A stretch of DNA of 64,000 bases from contig NZ_JAPIVK010000008.1 of assembly GCF_026183675.1 (NCBI RefSeq), forward strand, positions 1-64,000. Reading direction: 5' to 3'. This document shows, piece by piece, positions 17,546-26,335 of this stretch. A program made the translations under genes and the position numbers. Source of the DNA: Microbulbifer halophilus (GTDB lineage: Bacteria; Pseudomonadota; Gammaproteobacteria; Pseudomonadales; Cellvibrionaceae). The notes beneath the pieces are model-generated. The model made no database searches. It saw nothing but the letters and a program-made list of their open reading frames with translations, and was not told the DNA's origin. The first letter of the stretch is position 1, and each line of letters begins with the position of its first letter.

Positions 17546-20218
17546 ATGAAATTGGTGAACCAGGATCAGAACGCCCCTTTACGGGAAGATGTCCGCCTAC
17601 TCGGCGAGGAGCTCGGCGCGGTACTGCGCGAGCAGGCCGGCGAGCCATTATTCGATACAGTTGAAACCATTCGCCAGGCAGCGGTGGAAAGCCGCAGCCA
17701 GGGGGAAATGGAAGTGGGCCGCCTGCGCGAGCTCCTCGATCCGTTGGATGATGAAACTTTGCTGGAAGTCGCGCGCGCGTTCAGCCAGTTTCTCAATCTG
17801 GCCAATATTGCGGAGCAGCGTCACCGTGAACGCCTGCATCGGCACCACCAGCGTTTCCCCGGCGATCCGGATACCGACCAGGGGTTGCGCCAGGTTCTGG
17901 CGGAACTGAAGAAGGCCGGCATCGGTCGGGACAGGGTCATGGCGGTTCTGCAGGACCTGTCCGTGGAGCTGGTGCTCACCGCCCATCCCACCGAGGTTAC
18001 CCGCCGCACACTGATTCGCAAATACGACCAGATGGCCGACCTGCTGAGCGATCTGGACAGGCCCGACCTGACGGAAGAGGAGCAGGAAACGTTGCGCCGC
18101 CACCTGCGCGAGCAGATCCTCTCCGCCTGGAGCACCGACGAAATCCGACGCGAGCGGCCCACGCCGGTGGACGAGGCCAAGTGGGGCTTCGCCACCATCG
18201 AGCAGTCCCTCTGGCAGGCGGTGCCCCAGGGCATGCGCGAGATCGAAGCGGAACTGGACCGCGCCGGCCTGGACCCGCTGCCCGCGGACTGGGTGCCGAT
18301 CCGATTTGCCTCCTGGATGGGCGGCGACCGCGACGGCAACCCCAATGTCACTGCCGCCGTCACCCGCCAGGTACTATTGCTGGCCCGCTGGATGGCCGCC
18401 GACCTCTACCTGCGCGATGTGGAAAACCTGCTCGCCGATCTCTCCATGCACCGCGCCAGCGACGAACTGCTGGAACACACCGGCCCCAGCCATGAACCCT
18501 ACCGACTGGTGTTGCGCCGCGTCCGCGATCGCCTGCGCACCACCCGCGCGCGCATGGAAGCCCGCGTGACCGGCCGCCCGGAACCGCAAGGGGAGGGCTA
18601 CACCAGCGGCAGCCAGCTGTTCGACGAGCTGAGCCTGATCGACCGCTCCCTGCGCGCAGTGGGGCTGGCGGCCATCGCCAACGGCCAGCTCAAGGACACA
18701 CTGCGCCGCCTCAACTGTTTCGGCATCACCCTGTTGTGCCTGGATATCCGCCAGGAATCCACCCGGCATAGCGACGCGCTGGACGCCATCACCCGCTACT
18801 TGGAGTTGGGTAGCTACGCGGAGTGGGATGAGGCGCAGAAGCAGCAGTTCCTGCTGGCTGAACTGGAGAGCCGCAGGCCGCTGGTGGACGAGGCCTTTTA
18901 CGGCAGCGACCTGTGCAGCGACGAAGTGCGCGAGATTCTGGACACCTGCAAAGTGATCGCCGAGCAGGGGCCGGAAGGGCTGGGTGCCTATGTGATTTCC
19001 ATGGCCCGGACCTCCTCCGACGTGCTCGCCGTGATGCTGCTGCAGAAGATCGCCGGCGTGCGACAGCCGATGCGCGTGGTACCGCTGTTCGAAACCCTGG
19101 ACGACCTCAACAACGCCGGCGATACCATGAGTGCGCTGCTGGATATCCCGCTGTACAAACAGCGTGTGGCTGCCGGCCAGGAAGTGATGATCGGCTACTC
19201 CGATTCCGCCAAGGACGCCGGCTTCCTGGGCGCCGCCTGGGCCCAGTTCCGCACCCAGGAAAAACTCACCGCGATCTTCCGCGAACACGGCATTCCGCTG
19301 ACCCTGTTCCACGGCCGCGGCGGCTCCATCTCCCGCGGTGGTTCGCCCACCCGCATGGCGCTCCTGTCCCAGCCGCCTGGCTCCGTGGCCGGCCGCATCC
19401 GCGTCACCGAACAGGGCGAGATGATCCGCTTCAAGTACGGCCGCCCCTCGGTGGCGGCCTACAACCTGGAGCAGTATGTGGCCGCCACCCTGGAAGCCAC
19501 GCTGATGCCGCCGGCGGAACCGCGCCCCGAGTGGCGCGAGGAAATGGACCGATTGACCGAAGTGTCGGTGGACGGTTACCGCCAGGTAGTGCGCGACGAC
19601 CCCGCGCTGGTGTCCTACCTGCGCACGGTGACGCCGGAAACCGAGCTCAGCCGCCTGGCGCTGGGCAGCCGCCCGGCGCGTCGCAAGCCCGGCGGCGGCG
19701 TGGAAACCCTGCGCGCGATTCCCTGGGTGTTCGCCTGGACCCAGATCCGCCTGATGCTGCCCGCCTGGCTGGGCTCCGGCGCAGCGTTGGAGAGGGCCCT
19801 GGCGAGTCGCGAAGAAACCGAAACCCTGCGCGCCATGAATGAACAGTGGCCCTTCTTCCAGGGCGCCGTGGATATGCTGGAGATGGTACTCGCCAAGGCC
19901 GATCCCCGCGTCGCCGCCTGGTACGAAGAGCGCCTCACCGACGACGCCGAGCAGATCCGCCTCGGCCGCACCCTGCGCGAGCGCCTGGCCAGCACCGTCT
20001 CGGCACTGCACCGCCTCACCGGCCACGAGAGCCTACTCGACAACAACCCGGTGATGCGCTGGTCCATCCGCGTGCGCGACCCCTATACAGATCCGTTGCA
20101 CCTGCTGCAGGCGGAACTGATGGCGCGCCTGCGCAACCGCGATAAGGACCCGGAGCTGGAGAGCGCATTGATGGTAACCATCGCCGGTATCGCCGCGGGG
20201 ATGCGCAATACCGGATGA
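17546..20218 (+). CDS. ppc: Phosphoenolpyruvate carboxylase
   Basis: Converts phosphoenolpyruvate and bicarbonate to oxaloacetate, the anaplerotic feed of the TCA cycle. It is a cytoplasmic tetramer. About 890 residues against 883 in E. coli. Seen: VLTAHPTEVTRR (catalytic His), GGDRDGNP, VMIGYSDSAKDAGF, the mobile-loop FHGRGGSISRGGSP and the C-terminal RNTG. The frame extends upstream to 17504, but the family start aligns with NAPLREDVRLLGEELG. GGAG at 17541-17544 is best spaced for TTG 17552 or GTG 17555, so ATG 17546 is a nominal choice. It is monocistronic, with a strong terminator 48 bp downstream. Confidence 0.96.
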   Translation: MKLVNQDQNAPLREDVRLLGEELGAVLREQAGEPLFDTVETIRQAAVESRSQGEMEVGRLRELLDPLDDETLLEVARAFSQFLNLANIAEQRHRERLHRHHQRFPGDPDTDQGLRQVLAELKKAGIGRDRVMAVLQDLSVELVLTAHPTEVTRRTLIRKYDQMADLLSDLDRPDLTEEEQETLRRHLREQILSAWSTDEIRRERPTPVDEAKWGFATIEQSLWQAVPQGMREIEAELDRAGLDPLPADWVPIRFASWMGGDRDGNPNVTAAVTRQVLLLARWMAADLYLRDVENLLADLSMHRASDELLEHTGPSHEPYRLVLRRVRDRLRTTRARMEARVTGRPEPQGEGYTSGSQLFDELSLIDRSLRAVGLAAIANGQLKDTLRRLNCFGITLLCLDIRQESTRHSDALDAITRYLELGSYAEWDEAQKQQFLLAELESRRPLVDEAFYGSDLCSDEVREILDTCKVIAEQGPEGLGAYVISMARTSSDVLAVMLLQKIAGVRQPMRVVPLFETLDDLNNAGDTMSALLDIPLYKQRVAAGQEVMIGYSDSAKDAGFLGAAWAQFRTQEKLTAIFREHGIPLTLFHGRGGSISRGGSPTRMALLSQPPGSVAGRIRVTEQGEMIRFKYGRPSVAAYNLEQYVAATLEATLMPPAEPRPEWREEMDRLTEVSVDGYRQVVRDDPALVSYLRTVTPETELSRLALGSRPARRKPGGGVETLRAIPWVFAWTQIRLMLPAWLGSGAALERALASREETETLRAMNEQWPFFQGAVDMLEMVLAKADPRVAAWYEERLTDDAEQIRLGRTLRERLASTVSALHRLTGHESLLDNNPVMRWSIRVRDPYTDPLHLLQAELMARLRNRDKDPELESALMVTIAGIAAGMRNTG

Positions 20219-20265
20219 TGCTGCCTCCAGTGCCCGAATTCGGATGACAAGTTCTCGAAATAAAT

Positions 20266-20296
20266 AAGGCCGACTCTCGCGAGAGTCGGCCTTTTT
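20266..20296 (+). terminator. Rho-independent terminator of ppc
   Basis: A 28-base perfect palindrome (20266-20293, arms AAGGCCGACTCTCG) is followed by T residues. Nearly the same hairpin recurs at 22707-22728 and 23004-23030. Confidence 0.92.
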
Positions 20297-20336
20297 AAAG
20301 TGGTGCCGACGACGTAGGGTGCGCCGTGCGCACCGA

Positions 20337-21218
20337 TCAGCTGCTTGCTTCGGAATAGAGGGTCTCGCCGTAGTCGATGATGGTTATCCCGTCTTTGTCG
20401 ACATGGGCGGGCCATTTCAGCGGTGCGCAGTCGGACGAAACAGAGAGGTCCGGGCAGGTTTTTCTGATCTCATCGACGATGTTTTGGGTTTCCGGAGACA
20501 GGGTGAGTCGAATACTACCGACGATGTTGTCGATTAATTCCTGCATGGGTTTGGGACTTATTTTTTCGTCCTTTTCAGCTTGGTGGCCAGAGCAGCTCTG
20601 AAGATAGGCGAAACTGAAGTAGATGATTTTCTCCGGAGATATGGGAAGAAAAACGTACTTGTTTCTATAGGTTGGAATCTTAGTGGATTCCATGCCGAAA
20701 TATACTGCAGGTACAGGTAGCTTGGTAAGTGGCTCCCAGTCAAGGGGCGCTCTGTAATAGGGTTCCCCCTCATCATACAGAATATGGCCCCAGCAAGCAG
20801 TTATAAAACCCAGTACAGCGGATTCAAATGCCTGGGGATTTAGGAAGTTAGCCCGTTGGTTGCGTTCTGCTGTATGTATTCCGCCAATATAGCAAGACAG
20901 TGTGCCTTTAAGACCAGTGAACCACGGGCCATAGTAAGCCCACTTGCGGCGAAAAATACTGGTCGCTTTCCAGCTTTCGCTGGGCATCAAGTCCTCATCA
21001 AAAGTGATTCCGTCTAGGTCATAGTCTGATCGTGAGGCCTTTCTTTCCGGTATGCTCTCTGTTGATGCTGGTGCGTGCTTGGGAGCGTGAAATTCGAGAG
21101 TGCTCCCAAGAAGATTCACTTTAACTTTTTTGGCGCTCGAGAAAGAGGGGCCGCGCGGAATGCAGAGCCCTTCGTGCTTGCGGAACTTTAGTGATGAGTA
21201 TTTTATAAAGTTGCGCAT
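20337..21218 (-). CDS. Uncharacterised protein, second gene of a coupled pair (possible cognate partner or immunity protein)
   Basis: A 293-residue protein I cannot name with certainty. Seen: soluble, with conserved-looking central blocks WAYYGPWFTGLKGTLSCYIGG, FLNPQAFESAVLGFI and DWEPLTKLPVPAVYFGMES, then KPMQELIDNIVGSIRLTLSP near the end. No signal peptide. The ATG at 21218 shares one base with the stop of the upstream gene (TGATG), so the two are translationally coupled; the in-frame start at 21260 is rejected. From memory, proteins with a similar WAYYGPWFTG block occur beside type VI effector genes, but I cannot verify this. Base composition is clearly less GC-rich than ppc and rnr on either side. 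Confidence 0.6.
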   Translation of the reverse strand: MRNFIKYSSLKFRKHEGLCIPRGPSFSSAKKVKVNLLGSTLEFHAPKHAPASTESIPERKASRSDYDLDGITFDEDLMPSESWKATSIFRRKWAYYGPWFTGLKGTLSCYIGGIHTAERNQRANFLNPQAFESAVLGFITACWGHILYDEGEPYYRAPLDWEPLTKLPVPAVYFGMESTKIPTYRNKYVFLPISPEKIIYFSFAYLQSCSGHQAEKDEKISPKPMQELIDNIVGSIRLTLSPETQNIVDEIRKTCPDLSVSSDCAPLKWPAHVDKDGITIIDYGETLYSEASS

Positions 21219-22459
21219 CAGAATTTGCTCTTTATTTTGTCGTGGTGTTTGGGGAGCCAAGCTCTGACCATCGAATTGCCTATCTTTCCTATTCCTACCG
21301 CGGATCCGGCAATAGTGGTGGCTTTGCCCAAAGCGGTCAGGAAGGCCGCTGCCGCCGCCGGAGCCGGTGCGCTAATGACCAGGCCCGCCGCTGCCGCGAG
21401 CGTGCCGGCAAAAGCACCGCCGCCATGCAGGCTTTTGCCGTGTTCTACTACATCTGCTGTTGCTTTGGCTAAACTGTAGCTGCCATGCCTGTCCTTTTCA
21501 TGCTTGAGGCGATTATAGATAAGTTCCAGCTGATCCCGGTTACCGATAATATCCAGCTTATCGGTTTTGGAGAACTTGCGGTCCAGTTTCAGGCCGGCCG
21601 CATGGGCTGCCTTGACAGCTTCATTGGGAGAGGTGGTGGGTCTTACGAGAAATGCAGTGTGCTTTTCCAGTTTTACATCTTGGTCGGCGAGAATCCTGAG
21701 TGCCTGGGTTAGAATTGCCGACCCTCCGAACTCGGATACCCAGCCGATTCCTTTGAGATCCCTAGCTTCGTACATGGTTCTGGCCAGCAGTAGTGCCGAT
21801 CCGTGCAGCTCCTGATTCTGCAGTGGGCGGATGGCGCGTTTATAGCTCTTCAGGCCGCCAATACGCCTTTCCCCGGGCGTATAGTGCAGGTCGAAACCGT
21901 TGCTATTGAGTCGGAAATTGCCGCCAGAGAAAGGAGCCTCCGCGATTCTAGGTGCTGCGCTATTGGCGGCTGTGTCGGGTTGCCCATAACCGCTATCACA
22001 TATCGCTACCAAGCGATCATTGTTAGTTGTGATTGTTCCCTTTTTGCGGCGATGGGTTCGCCATTCATCCTCCCAAGGGCTTGCCTTGTACAATCCCGGC
22101 CTCTCCTGCCTATCAACCAACTCCGAATAATTAAGATCCGCCTCAAAATGCAGAATCTTGTACCCATCATTGGCCAACTTCTCCGCCGTGACCTTGCACC
22201 CCGGCAAGATCACCACAAACTCCTCGGTGCCGCCGCGGTGCGCGGCACCGGGTTTGATAAAGATATTGTTCTGGTGCAGCCGCCCGGCGGCCAGTTGGTT
22301 GATGCCGTTGACGGTTATCTGGGCCCAGTAGTTGCCGCTCTGGGCCAGTTTGGCCAGCTCGCGGTAGATGGGTTCCGCCTGGGGCGTGATGGTGACGGGT
22401 TTGCCGGAGTGCTGGCCGGCGATCTGAGTTTCCGGTTGGGCGGGGGTATTGGAAAACAT
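21218..22459 (-). CDS. Uncharacterised protein with glycine/alanine-rich hydrophobic C-terminus, first gene of a coupled pair (possible effector)
   Basis: A 413-residue protein. Seen: the N-terminal half begins MFSNTPAQPETQ and contains WAQITVNGINQLAAGRLHQN and EEFVVILPGCKVTAEKL. The middle has KGIGWVSEFGGSAILTQALRILADQ and FLVRPTTSPNEAVKAAHAAG. Near the C-terminus lies a glycine-zipper-like, Ala-rich hydrophobic segment (about residues 350-400, including GGGAFAGTLAAAAGLVISA) that could insert in a membrane. It ends in a basic tail, KHHDKIKSKF. The start is ATG 22459, because GGAG sits just upstream, rather than 22492. Secretion by type VI would be consistent with no signal peptide, but no VgrG, PAAR or Hcp gene is in the window. 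Function is inference only. Confidence 0.6.
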   Translation of the reverse strand: MFSNTPAQPETQIAGQHSGKPVTITPQAEPIYRELAKLAQSGNYWAQITVNGINQLAAGRLHQNNIFIKPGAAHRGGTEEFVVILPGCKVTAEKLANDGYKILHFEADLNYSELVDRQERPGLYKASPWEDEWRTHRRKKGTITTNNDRLVAICDSGYGQPDTAANSAAPRIAEAPFSGGNFRLNSNGFDLHYTPGERRIGGLKSYKRAIRPLQNQELHGSALLLARTMYEARDLKGIGWVSEFGGSAILTQALRILADQDVKLEKHTAFLVRPTTSPNEAVKAAHAAGLKLDRKFSKTDKLDIIGNRDQLELIYNRLKHEKDRHGSYSLAKATADVVEHGKSLHGGGAFAGTLAAAAGLVISAPAPAAAAAFLTALGKATTIAGSAVGIGKIGNSMVRAWLPKHHDKIKSKF

Positions 22460-22700
22460 AGGCTCCACTTCCTGTGAGTAATTCCATGTCAAAAGATGAC
22501 GGCAGGAATCCTAACGGATTCTCGATGTGTGATCCACCGGCGCAATGCGGCGGCGTGAGCCGTGGGTGTAGTTCCGGCGGGGCCCTCTTTGTGAGCCGAT
22601 GTGAGATGAGACGGTGGTACAGGCATCGATTCCGCGATGTCGGGTCTTGTCGATGGGGAGGCAGTGTCTGCGGTACTGGTCGGAGATCATTGGCGGACAC

Positions 22701-22732
22701 AAAAAAGGCCGACTCGTGAGAGTCGGCCTTTT
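22701..22732. terminator. Bidirectional Rho-independent terminator
   Basis: A 9-bp stem (22707-22715 with 22720-22728) closes a GTGA loop, with an A run before and a T run after. It lies downstream of the minus-strand tRNA-Leu at 22813-22899 and upstream of the uncharacterised pair. It is nearly identical to the ppc terminator. A further small hairpin (22783-22803) lies between it and the tRNA. Confidence 0.85.
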
Positions 22733-22812
22733 CGTTTTGGGCCATCCGTGACCCTCACCCCTCCGGGGCAGCGAAGCTGGCCAAAATCGCTCCCGGCGAT
22801 TTTGTGCAAAGA

Positions 22813-22899
22813 TGGTGCCCGGGAGAAGACTTGAACTTCCACGGCCGTAAGGCCACTAGCACCTGAAGCTAGCGTGTCTACCAATTCCACCACCCGGGC
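22813..22899 (-). tRNA. tRNA-Leu (anticodon CAG)
   Basis: 87 bases including an encoded CCA (22813-22815). Seen on the minus strand: 7-bp acceptor GCCCGGG paired with CCCGGGC, a D-arm with GGTAGACAC, and the anticodon arm CTAGC-TTCAGGT-GCTAG giving CAG. The long variable arm is typical of Leu isoacceptors, and the T-arm has GTTCAAGTC. It has its own promoter and terminator. Confidence 0.96.
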
Positions 22900-22929
22900 A
22901 GGTCAACGGCGTTGCCGTTGAGGACGCGC

Positions 22930-22957
22930 ACTATAGCGATTTTCGGGCGCCTGTCAA
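22930..22957 (-). promoter_or_regulatory. Sigma-70 promoter of tRNA-Leu (22813-22899)
   Basis: Reading on the minus strand, TTGACA (22952-22957), a 16-bp spacer, then TATAGT (22930-22935). A GC-rich discriminator follows directly, as in stringently controlled stable-RNA promoters. The mature tRNA begins about 30 bases downstream. Confidence 0.88.
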
Positions 22958-23000
22958 TTGGGACGGTTCGGTGAGCTGGTCTCCGGGGATGAGGCAATCA

Positions 23001-23030
23001 AAAAAGGCCGGCTCTCGCGAGTCGGCCTTT
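23001..23030 (-). terminator. Terminator of the upstream tRNA-Leu
   Basis: A hairpin with arms AAAGGCCGGCTC and GAGTCGGCCTTT (one G-U pair), loop TCGC, preceded on the plus strand by an A run that becomes the T tract on the minus strand. It belongs to the tRNA at 23038-23124. Confidence 0.85.
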
Positions 23031-23037
23031 CTGAAGA

Positions 23038-23124
23038 TGGTGCCCGGGAGAAGACTTGAACTTCCACGACCGTAAGGTCACTAGCACCTGAAGCTAGCGC
23101 GTCTACCAATTCCGCCACCCGGGC
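23038..23124 (-). tRNA. tRNA-Leu (anticodon CAG), second copy
   Basis: 87 bases with encoded CCA (23038-23040). It is nearly identical to the copy at 22813-22899, with compensated differences in the D-arm and variable arm, and the same anticodon arm CTAGC-TTCAGGT-GCTAG. It is a separate transcription unit with its own promoter and terminator. Confidence 0.96.
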
Positions 23125-23154
23125 AAACAACGGCGCACGCCGTTGAGGCCGCGA

Positions 23155-23183
23155 ACTATAGAGATTTGCCCCGGGGGTGTCAA
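23155..23183 (-). promoter_or_regulatory. Sigma-70 promoter of tRNA-Leu (23038-23124)
   Basis: On the minus strand: perfect TTGACA (23178-23183), 17-bp spacer, TATAGT (23155-23160), then a GC-rich discriminator. The -10 and +1 regions closely match the promoter of the neighbouring tRNA-Leu copy. Confidence 0.92.
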
Positions 23184-23454
23184 CGCCAGTTCTGCGCTTT
23201 TTTCATCTTGCCTTGTGCGGGTCGGGGAATGGCCCCATATCGCTTATACTGGCTCTAGTGTACTGTTTCGCGCTTAATGGCTCTTTCAGCGGACCGTTAA
23301 GCGGCCAGATGCAAGCGCATTTGCGCAGGAGCAGTGGTTCGCTAGTAGACTACGGCCAGCTGGCCGGCTCCAGATCCCGCCGGCCCGATTCACCTGGCCG
23401 GAGACCCCGGCCTCCGCCGCAGGTGCGGCGGCCCTTTCGACAACGGATGCTGTT

Positions 23455-26331
23455 TTGACCCAAGACAAACCCCAAAATCCCCCCGCCAGCACCGATCCCC
23501 ATGCGGATCGCGAGGCGGAAAAGTATGAAAAACCCGTTCCCAGCCGCGAGTTCCTGCTGGATTACCTGGAGAAGCTGCCGGAACCGGTGTCCTGGGAGTC
23601 GGTCGCCGACGCCCTGGAAATCGACGACGAGGACCGCCGCGAGGGCGTGCGTCGTCGCCTGATCGCCATGTCCCGCGACGGCCAGATCGCCAGCAACCGC
23701 GCCGGCGACTTCGGCGTGCTGGACAAGATGAGCCTGGTTCGCGGCCGCGTGATGGGCCACCGGGACGGCTTCGGCTTCGTTTCCCCCCGCGACGGCGGCG
23801 ACGACCTCTACCTGTCCCACCGCCAGATGAAGAAGGTATTCGACGGCGACGAGGTGCTGGTGCGCGAGACCCCCGGCGGTTTCCGCGGCAAGCGCGAGGG
23901 CGCGGTGGTGCGGGTGCTCAGGCACAACACCCACGAACTGGCCGGGCGCCTCTTCCACGAGAACGGCATCAGCTTCGTACGCCCGGACAACCCGCGCATC
24001 AACCTGGATATCATGGTGGCGGAGGACAAGACCGCCGGCGCCGGGCACGGCCAGTATGTGGTCGTGGATATCACCACCCAGCCCGGTCGCAAAAGCGTGC
24101 CCCAGGGCGAGGTGAGCGAAGTGCTCGGTGACCACCTGGCGCCGGGCATGGAGATCGACGTCGCCATCCGCAATTACGGCATTCCCCACAGTTGGCCGGC
24201 GGGGTTGCAGGCCGAGGTCGACGCCATCGCCGACGAGGTGCTGGAAGAGGACAAGAAAGCCCGCGTCGACCTGCGCGACTTGCCGCTGGTGACCATCGAC
24301 GGCGAAGACGCCCGCGATTTCGACGACGCCGTCTTCTGCGAAGCGCAAAAGGACGGCAGCTGGAAGCTGATGGTCGCCATCGCCGACGTCTCCCACTATG
24401 TGCGCCCCGGCACGGTGCTGGACGAGGAGGCCCACAACCGCGGCAACTCCGTCTACTTCCCGGACTTCGTGGTGCCCATGCTGCCGGAAAAACTGTCCAA
24501 CGGCCTCTGCTCGCTCAATCCGGAAGTGGACCGGCTGTGCATGGTGTGCGAGATGCACATCGACCTGGACGGCCGCATCCTCGACTACCGCTTCTTCGAG
24601 GGCCTGCTGCGCAGCCACGCGCGCCTGACCTATACCCAGGTGGGCCAGATCATCGACGAGCGCGACAGCGACATGCGCAAACAGTTCGCCGCACTGACCC
24701 CGCACCTGGACAACCTGCACGACCTCTACAAGGCCCTGCGCGGCGCCCGCGACCGCCGCGGCGCGATTGATTTCGAGACCACCGAGACGCGCATCATCTT
24801 CGACCCCAAGCGCAAGATCGAGCGCATCGTGCCGGTACAGCGCAACGACGCCCACAAGCTGGTCGAGGAGTGCATGCTGGCCGCGAACGTCTGCGCGGCG
24901 GAACTGATGGAGCTGTCGGAACTGCCGGCGCTCTACCGGGTGCACGACACGCCCAAGGCCGCGAAGCTCGAAAACCTGCGCGAATACCTGGGCGAACTGG
25001 GCCTGCGCCTGCCCGGTGGCGAAGAGCCGCAGCCGATGGATTTCCAGCACCTGATGGACCAGGTGGGGGAACGCCCGGATGCGCACATAGTGCAGATGAT
25101 GCTGCTGCGTTCCATGAACCAGGCGGTCTACCAGCCGGAGAACCGCGGCCATTTCGGCCTCGACTACCGCGCCTACGCCCACTTCACCTCCCCCATCCGC
25201 CGCTACCCGGACCTGCTGCTGCACCGCGCGCTGCGCTGGCTGATCCGCAACGGCAACGCCAACCCACCGGCGGTGGCGAAGAAGGTACACACGGAGCCCG
25301 GCGCCGAAGCGCTGCCCAGGGAGCGGATTATTCCCTACAACATGGAAGCGATGGTGCAGCTGGGCGAACACTGCTCCACCACCGAGCGCCGCGCCGACGA
25401 CGCCACCCGCGACGTGACCAGCTGGCTCAAGTGCGAGTACCTGCAGGACCATGTGGGTGAGACCTACCCCGGTGTGGTCAGCGCCGTCACCGGCTTCGGC
25501 CTGTTTGTCGAGCTGGACAACCTCTACGTGGAGGGACTGGTGCATGTCACCGCGCTGCCCAAGGACTACTACCGCTTCGAACAGGCGCACCAGCGTTTAG
25601 TGGGAGAGCGCAGTGGCGCCCGCTACCATCTGGGGGATTCGGTCACCGTGCAGGTGGCGCGGGTCGACCTGGAGGAGCGCAAGGTGGACTTCACCCTCGG
25701 TGAGCTGGTATCGCAGTCGGGTAGCAAGGCGCAAAAAGGCCGCAGGCGCAAAGCACGAAAAAAAGTGCAGGGCGGGGCCGAAACAAAGGCGGACAAGACG
25801 CCGGCCGGACAGGGCCGGAGAAAAACCGGGAAAAAGCCCGCAAAACAGGGAGTACCCCCGGCAAAAAAGCCCGAAACGCCGGGAGTGCTCCCGGCAAAAA
25901 AGTCGGAAACGATGGGAGTGCCCCCCGTAAAAAAGCCCGGAAAGCCGGGGGCGCCCCCGGCAAAAAAGTCTGGTGGCGGCGCTGGTTGGACGCCTGGAGA
26001 AAATCCTGATCGGGCGCCAACAGCGGCTAAAAAGGCCGGGGAAAAGAAAGCCTCCCCCTGGGATCGCGGAGCGGAGTCTTCAGCCGGCGTTACGCCTTTC
26101 CGCAAACGCAAGGTGGGCTCCACTGAAGCGGTACCGGTAGAGGCGACCCCGCCGCAACCGCAAACCGGCGAGGGGGAAAAGCCGCGCAAAAAAAGCGGCC
26201 CCAAACGCACGCCGCCGCGCAAGGGCGGAAAGCGCCCCTCGGTCGCCGCCCGCAAGGCGGCCCAGAAGGCCGCCCGGGCCAACGGCAAGGCCAAGAAGAA
26301 CAAGGCCGGTGCCAGGCGCCGGAAAAAATAG
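23455..26331 (+). CDS. rnr: Ribonuclease R (3'-5' exoribonuclease) with long basic C-terminal tail
   Basis: Degrades structured RNA processively from the 3' end; cytoplasmic, ribosome-associated. 958 residues against 813 in E. coli. Seen: N-terminal winged-helix and cold-shock domains (GRVMGHRDGFGFVSPRDGG), and the RNB catalytic core with DARDFDDAVF near residue 285 (metal-binding Asp). AHFTSPIRRYPDLLLHRAL is also present. An S1 domain lies at about 665-750 (VVSAVTGFGLFVELDNLYVEGL). The last 200 residues are a Lys/Pro/Ala-rich low-complexity tail with a short internal repeat, far longer than in E. coli. The start is TTG 23455; no in-frame ATG gives a better leader. rlmB follows, as in the E. 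coli rnr-rlmB order, but a palindromic repeat array lies between them. Confidence 0.95.
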   Translation: MTQDKPQNPPASTDPHADREAEKYEKPVPSREFLLDYLEKLPEPVSWESVADALEIDDEDRREGVRRRLIAMSRDGQIASNRAGDFGVLDKMSLVRGRVMGHRDGFGFVSPRDGGDDLYLSHRQMKKVFDGDEVLVRETPGGFRGKREGAVVRVLRHNTHELAGRLFHENGISFVRPDNPRINLDIMVAEDKTAGAGHGQYVVVDITTQPGRKSVPQGEVSEVLGDHLAPGMEIDVAIRNYGIPHSWPAGLQAEVDAIADEVLEEDKKARVDLRDLPLVTIDGEDARDFDDAVFCEAQKDGSWKLMVAIADVSHYVRPGTVLDEEAHNRGNSVYFPDFVVPMLPEKLSNGLCSLNPEVDRLCMVCEMHIDLDGRILDYRFFEGLLRSHARLTYTQVGQIIDERDSDMRKQFAALTPHLDNLHDLYKALRGARDRRGAIDFETTETRIIFDPKRKIERIVPVQRNDAHKLVEECMLAANVCAAELMELSELPALYRVHDTPKAAKLENLREYLGELGLRLPGGEEPQPMDFQHLMDQVGERPDAHIVQMMLLRSMNQAVYQPENRGHFGLDYRAYAHFTSPIRRYPDLLLHRALRWLIRNGNANPPAVAKKVHTEPGAEALPRERIIPYNMEAMVQLGEHCSTTERRADDATRDVTSWLKCEYLQDHVGETYPGVVSAVTGFGLFVELDNLYVEGLVHVTALPKDYYRFEQAHQRLVGERSGARYHLGDSVTVQVARVDLEERKVDFTLGELVSQSGSKAQKGRRRKARKKVQGGAETKADKTPAGQGRRKTGKKPAKQGVPPAKKPETPGVLPAKKSETMGVPPVKKPGKPGAPPAKKSGGGAGWTPGENPDRAPTAAKKAGEKKASPWDRGAESSAGVTPFRKRKVGSTEAVPVEATPPQPQTGEGEKPRKKSGPKRTPPRKGGKRPSVAARKAAQKAARANGKAKKNKAGARRRKK
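25848..25971 (+). repeat. Short tandem repeat within the rnr tail
   Basis: About four copies of a roughly 33-36-base unit encoding variants of GVPPAKKPETP. The units share GGGAGTNCCCCCGGCAAAAAAG with drift between copies. Such tracts change length easily by slippage. Confidence 0.8.
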
Positions 26332-26335
26332 GCTC

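Noticed and set aside
23350-25590. 746-codon minus-strand frame opposite rnr, and similar long frames opposite ppc, pigE, pigD and acs
   Set aside because: All are antisense shadows of high-GC genes with clear domains on the real strand; His/Val/Gln-rich translations without motifs.
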